A DNA stretch of 5,420 nucleotides, from the NCBI GenBank assembly GCA_028702895.1, contig JAQVNZ010000046.1, positions 1-5,420 of the forward strand, in the 5' to 3' direction. Below the pieces are notes generated by a model, which was not told where the DNA came from, searched no databases, and saw nothing but the letters and a program-made list of their open reading frames with translations. Below, in pieces: positions 1 to 3,687 of the stretch. Numbering within the stretch: position 1 is the first letter of the stretch; every line of letters starts with the position of its first letter. The translations under genes and the position numbers were made by a program. The stretch comes from Candidatus Iainarchaeum sp. GTDB lineage: Archaea; Iainarchaeota; Iainarchaeia; Iainarchaeales; JAAZKV01.

Positions 1-1
1 T

Positions 2-226
2 CTGGTTTTAGTTTATACAAAAAAACCGAGTCAAGAAGCTAAATTAATTGATCCATTAGCTTTACCAAGGGGTGCAACTCTTTCTGTTTTAGCCGAACAT
101 TTGCATAAAGATTTTGCTAAAAAATTAAAATTTGCAAAAGTTTGGGGTTCAACAAAATTTCCTGGTCAAAGGGTTGGGCCAGATTATGAATTGAAAAACA
201 AAGATATTGTAGAAATAAATATTTGA
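2..226 (+). CDS. DRG/OBG-family GTPase, C-terminal TGS domain (5' truncated)
   Basis: This is the last 74 codons of a gene that starts before the window, ending in TGA. The readable tail includes the motifs LPRGATLSVLAEHLHKDF, FAKVWGSTKF, QRVGPDYEL and a final KDIVEINI. This pattern (a helix with an H-x-D/T pair, then KxAxVWG, then QRVG, then a closing D-IVEI strand) is how the TGS domain ends in archaeal and eukaryotic DRG (developmentally regulated GTP-binding) proteins. Family knowledge: DRG proteins are cytoplasmic, ribosome-associated translation-factor GTPases. Their G domain precedes the TGS domain and would lie upstream, outside the window. The reading frame is intact to the stop, and the gene converges on the minus-strand surface-protein gene with only 84 nt between them. 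Other TGS proteins (ThrRS, RelA/SpoT) carry TGS at the N terminus, so they fit poorly. Confidence 0.88.
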   Translation: MVLVYTKKPSQEAKLIDPLALPRGATLSVLAEHLHKDFAKKLKFAKVWGSTKFPGQRVGPDYELKNKDIVEINI

Positions 227-236
227 TTAGGTTATT

Positions 237-253
237 AAAAAATAATATTTTTT
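237..253. terminator. AT-rich palindrome between convergent genes, candidate shared terminator
   Basis: An 8-bp self-complementary arm pair, AAAAAATA and TATTTTTT, flanks a single A. Because it is symmetric, it gives a run of six T on either strand. It lies 10 nt past the DRG stop. Reading leftward, it is about 58 nt past the stop of the minus-strand gene. Archaeal termination relies mainly on T-tracts, and further T-runs for the plus strand follow at 277-284 and 297-303. The position between two converging stops supports a terminator, but in DNA this AT-rich such palindromes also arise by chance. Confidence 0.45.
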
Positions 254-310
254 AGTTAGTTTAATTTGTAATAATATTTTTTTTAAATTATTTTAATTTT
301 TTTATAATTT

Positions 311-1135
311 TTATTTTTCGCCGGTTCCTTTTATGTTAGGATCTTTTTTCCCACTTTGAAAATACATTGCAACTGCTATTACTAAAATAATTATTCCAAT
401 TACTGCTAGCATGGTATTATTGTTTTTTTCAAAAGATATTAAAAAATTTTCTTCAAAGTAATGTGGTTCATTAGAATCAAAAAACCCATAAGCTAGTGTG
501 AATTTGGTTTCTCCAAGAGCTTCTAATGGTGCTAATATTTCAAATTCTTGTTTGATAATTTCACCATCTTTAATTGTTTGTTTAAATAATGGTTCAGTTT
601 TTATCAAAAATTCATTTGGAGCAATTGCTTGTGCACCTATATTGTATATTATTTCATTTGAAATATTTTTTAATTCAAAGTTTAAAATTATTTTTTCTCC
701 TTCGGTAGTAGAATTTTTTTGAGCACTAGTTTTGATTATAATGGGCAAATCATTTATTTTGATAAATGTTCCTGAAACAAACTGTAAATTGTCTCCATAA
801 TAAACAAATATTTTTCCAATATCTTTTTTAGTATTAATTGCTTTAAATTTTATTTTAACTTCTTTTAAAATTCCTTGTTTTAGTGAATCAATATTTTCAA
901 AAAATATTTGTTGGTCATTTTCTAAAATTAATAAATTTTCACTGGTTTCAATTCTAATAGGATAACCATTTAATTCATTTCCATCATTAAAAAAGTTTAT
1001 TGTAAAAAAAGCTATTTCGTTTAATCCGATTGAATTTTTACTAATATTTGTATTAACTAATACTTCAGCACTAGAATTTCCAATAAAAAAAAGTATTAAA
1101 AATAAAATACTTATTTTTTTAATAATCGTCTTCAT
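311..1135 (-). CDS. Exported, membrane-anchored protein with probable Ig-like beta-sandwich domains
   Basis: A hypothetical surface protein of 274 residues. The in-frame ATG at 1150 is possible, but the ATG at 1135 is preferred. It is preceded by GGAG (1148-1145) at a 9-nt spacing, and it begins directly with a signal sequence: MKTIIKK, a hydrophobic stretch at about residues 8-18, and a plausible cleavage after SSA at residue 23. Residues about 25-235 are beta-rich and read as two similar domains. Each has a phrase like 'gEiAFFTINFFNDGNE' or 'GEKIILNFELKNISNE', typical of extracellular CARDB/NEW3-like or S-layer-associated sandwiches. Residues about 242-259 (LAVIGIIILVIAVAMYF) form a single membrane helix, followed by a lysine-containing cytoplasmic tail. 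The start overlaps the upstream gene's end by 17 nt, so translation is probably coupled. The topology (outside, one anchor) is well supported; the fold and role are inference, and no enzyme motif is visible. Confidence 0.82.
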   Translation of the reverse strand: MKTIIKKISILFLILFFIGNSSAEVLVNTNISKNSIGLNEIAFFTINFFNDGNELNGYPIRIETSENLLILENDQQIFFENIDSLKQGILKEVKIKFKAINTKKDIGKIFVYYGDNLQFVSGTFIKINDLPIIIKTSAQKNSTTEGEKIILNFELKNISNEIIYNIGAQAIAPNEFLIKTEPLFKQTIKDGEIIKQEFEILAPLEALGETKFTLAYGFFDSNEPHYFEENFLISFEKNNNTMLAVIGIIILVIAVAMYFQSGKKDPNIKGTGEK

Positions 1136-2432
1136 ATCCTTCGTCTCCATTTTCGATTTTCTTTTTATTCAAATAAAATTTTTCAAATAAAAAAATTCCA
1201 ATTATTAATATTATTAATCCAATAATTATATTAGTTATTAAATCTGTTGGAACAATATTTTCTTCTTCATTAAATCCATCTTTTAAAATATTTGTGGAAT
1301 TAGTTTTTGCGCTTTTAGCAAATTCAATTGCAGTAATATAAACGCCGTTATTATATTTTTCTTGTGCTTGTCTCCAATTAACTTTTAATGCGTTTATTGA
1401 ATCTTGGTTTTTCCAATAACCAACATTTTTTTCATCAAGAATTGTTTCTGCTGCTTCTTGTAAAGAATTTATTGCGGGATTGATTTTTTTTAAATCATTA
1501 TCTGTTCCATAAATTACTTTCCATGCGTTGTTTCTTGTTTTTCTTGTTTCTAAATTTAAAACAAAATTTTCTATATTTTTTGTTGAATTAAAAATTCGTG
1601 TAGTAAATTCTTGTGTGTCATTTGCTCTTGAAAAAATATTGTTTAATGCTGCTGTTTCATTGGGTATTTTTGCAATATTATTATAAAATTCTTTTTGATT
1701 AGCTGTTATCTCAGTTGATTGTAATGCTCCAATGTTAGTTCTAAGATTGGTTACACTATTTTTCAAAGTATCAAATTCTTGTTTGTAATCATTTAGTTCT
1801 TTATAATAATCAGAAAATAAGTTTTCATAAATAGTTATTTGGTTTGTTTTTGGATTCATAAAAAAAGTTTTTTCAAAATTAATTCCTTCTTCGATTAATT
1901 CAAATATTGTTTTGCTGTGGTTTGAAAGTTTTTCTAAATATTGTTTTACTATTCTTGCTTCTTTTAAAATATCAGTAGAATTTGCAATATTTTTAAAATC
2001 AGTTTCAATTGTTATTATGCTAGTAATTTTTTCAGAAAACTTTGTTTGCATTGTTTCAAAATTAGTTTTGTTTGTTATTGAGAACGGCCAATCACCAACA
2101 GGAAAAGTATTTTTTATTTCTTGTGTTCTATTAAGAATAATCATTGTTTGAATTAATTCTCTTATTTCTATTGGGCCATTAGCTATTTCTTTTGTATTAG
2201 TATTTATTGGAATATAAACACTGGTTGTTGTTCCATTCATCCCACAAACTATCCAATAATCATTTTTCAAATATTCTATGGTTACAATTGGATTTAAAAT
2301 TACTGGGACTTCATTTGTCATTAAAAAATTATTTGTTTTTGTTGCAAGAGTTATTGCTTCATCTGGTGAAAAAGCAGGGATAAAAGAGAAAAGTAATATT
2401 ATTATTAATATAGTTATAAATTGTTTTTTCAT
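1119..2432 (-). CDS. Exported, C-terminally anchored helical/coiled-coil surface protein
   Basis: A 437-residue protein that I do not recognise. It starts at ATG with a clear signal sequence (MKKQFITILIIILLFSFIPAFS, cleavage around residue 22). A mixed N-terminal domain follows to about residue 120, with a lone Cys63 and several aromatics. A long, mostly helical middle (about 125-385) is rich in Glu, Lys, Asn, Ile and Leu with heptad-like spacing. Residues about 397-418 (LITNIIIGLIILIIGIFLF) form one membrane helix, followed by a KFYLNKKK stop-transfer and an acidic tail ending GYEDDY. There are nine N-x-S/T sequons (N66, N101, N121, N151, N171, N258, N271, N282, N378), all on the predicted outer side, which fits archaeal N-glycosylation. 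No Shine-Dalgarno is visible, and a TATA-like box lies about 30 nt upstream, so the mRNA may be leaderless or nearly so. It is the first gene of an apparent two-gene operon. A role in the cell envelope or in contact with a host cell is inference only. Confidence 0.82.
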   Translation of the reverse strand: MKKQFITILIIILLFSFIPAFSPDEAITLATKTNNFLMTNEVPVILNPIVTIEYLKNDYWIVCGMNGTTTSVYIPINTNTKEIANGPIEIRELIQTMIILNRTQEIKNTFPVGDWPFSITNKTNFETMQTKFSEKITSIITIETDFKNIANSTDILKEARIVKQYLEKLSNHSKTIFELIEEGINFEKTFFMNPKTNQITIYENLFSDYYKELNDYKQEFDTLKNSVTNLRTNIGALQSTEITANQKEFYNNIAKIPNETAALNNIFSRANDTQEFTTRIFNSTKNIENFVLNLETRKTRNNAWKVIYGTDNDLKKINPAINSLQEAAETILDEKNVGYWKNQDSINALKVNWRQAQEKYNNGVYITAIEFAKSAKTNSTNILKDGFNEEENIVPTDLITNIIIGLIILIIGIFLFEKFYLNKKKIENGDEGYEDDY

Positions 2433-2456
2433 AATTATAATAGAAATGTGTTAAGT

Positions 2457-2467
2457 GTATTAAAAAG
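2457..2467 (-). promoter_or_regulatory. TATA-box-like promoter for the two-gene surface operon
   Basis: On the minus strand the sequence CTTTTTAATAC is centred about 30 nt before the ATG at 2432. This is the spacing expected of an archaeal TATA box that would start transcription at or just before the start codon. The downstream leader has no G-rich ribosome-binding motif, in line with a leaderless start. The match to the archaeal consensus is moderate and AT-rich background makes false hits likely. Confidence 0.35.
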
Positions 2468-2576
2468 TTTGTGGCACCGTGTTTTTTAATATTTTTAGTA
2501 TTATGCGAAAGTTAATGTCATAATCCTGTTTAGTAATAGTATTATATTTTAAATTTTTTTTATTCAAAATTAAGTT

Positions 2577-2595
2577 TATGGGGTTACGGGGAATC
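2577..2595 (-). repeat. 19-bp copy of the tRNA-Trp 3' end (candidate attachment site, distal copy)
   Basis: The plus-strand sequence TATGGGGTTACGGGGAATC is identical to 3297-3315. That proximal copy holds the tRNA-Trp T-loop from G57, the 3' T-stem strand, the 3' acceptor strand, A73 and two bases beyond. Both copies point the same way. The surroundings do not allow a tRNA fold here: the partner strand for the T-stem is missing. A perfect G/C-containing 19-mer in AT-rich DNA is not expected by chance. This arrangement is the standard footprint of integration at a tRNA 3' end, with the distal fragment as the far attachment site. Other routes of duplication are possible. Confidence 0.7.
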
Positions 2596-2633
2596 TTATT
2601 GAGGTTTGTAGTGGGGTAGTTTGTAGTTTTGTT

Positions 2634-2654
2634 AGGTTCGTTTTTTCTGAACCT
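2634..2654. other. Stable short hairpin near the left end of the repeat-bounded segment
   Basis: AGGTTC (2634-2639) and GAACCT (2649-2654) form a perfect 6-bp stem around a 9-nt loop containing six T on the plus strand. It lies about 34-54 nt past the stop of the cysteine-rich lipoprotein gene, so it could be an RNA 3'-end structure. On the minus strand no T-tract follows it, so a classical intrinsic terminator is not supported. The G/C content of the arms stands out from the surroundings. Confidence 0.35.
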
Positions 2655-2687
2655 CCTAATCTTCATCAATTCCAATTTTGATAATAT

Positions 2688-3191
2688 TCAATAACAACAA
2701 TCTGGAAAGTTTTCGCAAATGTTATCACAGGCGGTTCTTTTTTTAGGAAGGCAATTAGCACAGGAATTTAAGCATTCGTTGACAATATTTTGATTTTCTG
2801 GAAGACTTTTGCAATAGGTATTACACTTATTTACATCGCCAATTCTTTCTGCAAAATCGCAAATTGTTGGTCCTCCACCGCACATTGTTACAAATACATT
2901 GTTTTCATCAAAATATCTGTGTGGTATGTCTGCCATATTTGTCCCACCATAACTTAATTTGTAAATAATTTCATTAGTTGAATTTGCACACTTTTTAATA
3001 CTGCTAACCAAACCGGGACCTAACATAGTATCTTTGCTTAAGTCACCAACAAAGCATCCAACTTCATAAGATTGTTTTTGAGTATTGCATTCTTTTACAT
3101 AAGGGACATTAACTACATTGTTTGTAATGCAACCAAAAATCAAAAATAAGAATATGCAAAAAACTGAAAAAACAATTATTTTTTTACTCAA
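2688..3191 (-). CDS. Small cysteine-rich putative lipoprotein with CX3C pairs
   Basis: A 167-residue protein without recognised homology. Two starts compete: GTG at 3200 (170 residues) and TTG at 3191. The TTG is chosen because GTGAT, part of the archaeal ribosome-binding consensus, lies just before it and the product then begins MSKKIIVF. A hydrophobic segment leads to LFLIFGC, a lipobox-like site with the acceptor cysteine at residue 21, so lipid attachment at the outer membrane face is plausible. Fourteen more cysteines follow. The C-terminal part shows NKCNTYC, NECLNSCANC and TACDNIC, that is CX3C pairs (127 and 144 in this numbering are the second cysteines of the first two) as in disulfide-linked helical hairpins, and the protein ends PDCCY. 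Metal binding is an alternative use of the cysteines. The gene lies between the 19-bp tRNA-derived repeats and is more G+C-rich than the genes to its left. It ends in TGA. Confidence 0.75.
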   Translation of the reverse strand: MSKKIIVFSVFCIFLFLIFGCITNNVVNVPYVKECNTQKQSYEVGCFVGDLSKDTMLGPGLVSSIKKCANSTNEIIYKLSYGGTNMADIPHRYFDENNVFVTMCGGGPTICDFAERIGDVNKCNTYCKSLPENQNIVNECLNSCANCLPKKRTACDNICENFPDCCY

Positions 3192-3219
3192 ATAAATCAC
3201 TAAGAGTATTAATATTTTG

Positions 3220-3231
3220 TAAAATATAAAT
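3220..3231 (-). promoter_or_regulatory. TATA box for the cysteine-rich lipoprotein gene
   Basis: The minus strand reads GATTTATATTTT, a good match to an archaeal TATA box (TTTATATA). It is centred about 26 nt before position 3200, which places the transcription start near the GTGAT motif and within about 10 nt of the preferred TTG start. It shows that the gene can be transcribed independently of the tRNA just upstream. Confidence 0.55.
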
Positions 3232-3298
3232 CTTCTGTTGTTAAGTTCTTTACATGCATTAATTAAGAAATTAAAAATTCATTCTCCGAACTCGGGTA

Positions 3299-3449
3299 TG
3301 GGGTTACGGGGAATCGGACCCCGATCTATTCCTAACTACAACAATGTTTGTTCTCGCTTTCTACTCCTTGCTTTAGCAAGGGGTAAATTTGTTTGCGAGC
3401 TTTAACAAAGCTCCTGGAGGGAATCGTGATACCACTACACTATAACCCC
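3299..3449 (-). tRNA. tRNA-Trp (anticodon CCA) with an 80-nt intron
   Basis: Read on the minus strand, all cloverleaf parts are present. The acceptor arm GGGGTTA pairs fully with TAACCCC, with discriminator A73. The D-arm GTG/CAC carries G18-G19. The anticodon stem ATTCC pairs with GGAAT, and the T-stem CGGGG pairs with CCCCG. The anticodon loop reads C-T-CCA-G before the intron and A after it, so the anticodon CCA (3417-3415) means tryptophan. A73 and the GGGG acceptor agree with archaeal tRNA-Trp. The mature tRNA is 71 nt with no encoded CCA, so CCA must be added by an enzyme. The intron sits at the canonical place between 37 and 38. One oddity is C instead of T at position 55 of the T-loop (TCCGATT). 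The 3' end is the proximal copy of the 19-bp repeat. Confidence 0.92.
3334..3413 (-). other. Intron of tRNA-Trp (between positions 37 and 38)
   Basis: The 80-nt insert begins right after G37 and ends before A38, the usual site for archaeal tRNA introns removed by the splicing endonuclease. It is well structured. GAGCTTT-GTT-AAAGCTC (3397-3413) is a 7-bp hairpin at its 5' end. TACCCCTTGC-TAAA-GCAAGGAGTA (3362-3385) is a 10-position stem with one C-A mismatch. CTCGC (3395-3399) could also pair with GCGAG (3353-3357). The expected bulge-helix-bulge is imperfect: CTCC (32-35) faces GTAG with one C-U mismatch, so it would be a relaxed motif. No box C (RUGAUGA) or box D (CUGA) is visible, unlike the guide-RNA introns of tRNA-Trp in many Euryarchaeota. 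The exact ends are inferred from the cloverleaf. Confidence 0.82.
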
Positions 3450-3473
3450 AAAACAATTTTTTATTTGTAGAAT

Positions 3474-3482
3474 CTTATTTAA
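3474..3482 (-). promoter_or_regulatory. TATA box for tRNA-Trp
   Basis: The minus-strand sequence TTAAATAAG is centred about 29 nt before the first base of the tRNA (3449). That would start transcription a few nucleotides upstream of the mature 5' end, as is usual for archaeal tRNA genes trimmed by RNase P. The position is right; the sequence match is moderate. Confidence 0.5.
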
Positions 3483-3488
3483 TTCACT

Positions 3489-3509
3489 AATATTATCTTT
3501 GATAATATT
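3489..3509. repeat. Perfect 9-bp inverted repeat in the tRNA/RuBisCO intergenic region
   Basis: AATATTATC (3489-3497) and GATAATATT (3501-3509) are exact inverted copies around TTT. The site lies just upstream of the tRNA-Trp TATA box and about 180 nt before RuBisCO. It could be a dimer-binding operator or simply an AT-rich cruciform. The rest of 3510-3587 shows no further gene or strong motif. Confidence 0.4.
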
Positions 3510-3587
3510 TAATTCTTATAATAAATTAATTAGATTAAGAATATTTAAATTAGTTGTTATATTTTTTTAAACGAACATAAATCAATT

Positions 3588-3644
3588 ATTTTTATTAGTA
3601 CATTATTGTTTTCAATATTTTTATTAGTGCATTAGTGTTTTCAA
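3588..3644 (+). repeat. Two-copy 29-nt tandem repeat upstream of RuBisCO (candidate operator)
   Basis: The 28-nt blocks 3588-3615 and 3617-3644 match at 26 of 28 positions and are spaced by one T. Each contains TTTTTATTAGT and ends TGTTTTCAA. Within the second copy the heptamer ATTAGTG occurs twice, separated by one C. The array ends 6 nt before the RuBisCO TATA box, where archaeal activators, or repressors blocking TBP/TFB, often bind. That it is a regulator site is inference; the repeat itself is seen directly. Confidence 0.6.
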
Positions 3645-3650
3645 GAAACA

Positions 3651-3658
3651 TTTAAATA
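3651..3658 (+). promoter_or_regulatory. TATA box of the RuBisCO gene
   Basis: TTTAAATA, preceded by the purine-rich GAAACA as a possible TFB-recognition element, is centred about 33 nt before the ATG at 3688. Transcription would start near 3681 and leave a leader of only several nucleotides. No ribosome-binding motif is present in that leader, in agreement with leaderless or near-leaderless translation. Confidence 0.6.
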
Positions 3659-3687
3659 TTATAAAATCTTTTAACTTATTGATTTGT

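Larger units (their letters stand above)
2577..3315. mobile_element. Candidate tiny or decayed element integrated at the tRNA-Trp 3' end
   Basis: The interval is bounded by the 19-bp direct repeats at 2577-2595 and 3297-3315, the second being part of the intact tRNA-Trp. It lies on the 3' side of the tRNA, where integrated elements sit. Its only convincing gene is the cysteine-rich lipoprotein. Sampled by hand, 2701-2760 and 2821-2880 are about 38-40% G+C, against about 20% for 1921-1980 in the neighbouring surface gene, which hints at a different origin. No integrase, replication gene or terminal inverted repeat is visible, so if this is an element it is a remnant or depends on functions supplied elsewhere. 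The boundaries are seen directly; mobility is inference. Confidence 0.4.

Noticed and set aside
498..722. Plus-strand open frame of 74 codons
   Set aside because: It lies wholly antisense inside the beta-sandwich surface gene and has no promoter or domain signal; its hydrophobic look comes from the complement of an Asn/Lys/Ile-rich gene.
1912..2151. Plus-strand open frame of 79 codons
   Set aside because: Antisense to the coiled-coil surface gene, with the same complement effect and no independent evidence.
2460..2675. 71-codon minus-strand open frame starting with TTG between the lipoprotein and the surface operon
   Set aside because: It runs straight through the 19-bp tRNA-derived fragment and the G-rich tract, has no ribosome-binding site, encodes a low-complexity Asn/Lys/Thr-rich product with no domain, and covers the probable operon promoter.
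2577..2680. A second, intron-containing tRNA gene on the minus strand
   Set aside because: Only the 3' 17 nt of the tRNA are present; there is no partner for the T-stem and no anticodon or D-arm upstream.
3334..3413. C/D-box guide RNA inside the tRNA-Trp intron
   Set aside because: No RUGAUGA or CUGA motif on the tRNA strand; the visible structure is simple hairpins.
3588..3644. Start of a CRISPR array
   Set aside because: There are only two copies separated by one base, with no spacer-sized gap, no palindromic arms and no cas genes.
3679..3687. TTG start for RuBisCO three codons upstream of the ATG
   Set aside because: It would lie at or before the predicted transcription start and adds only three residues; ATG at 3688 is simpler.
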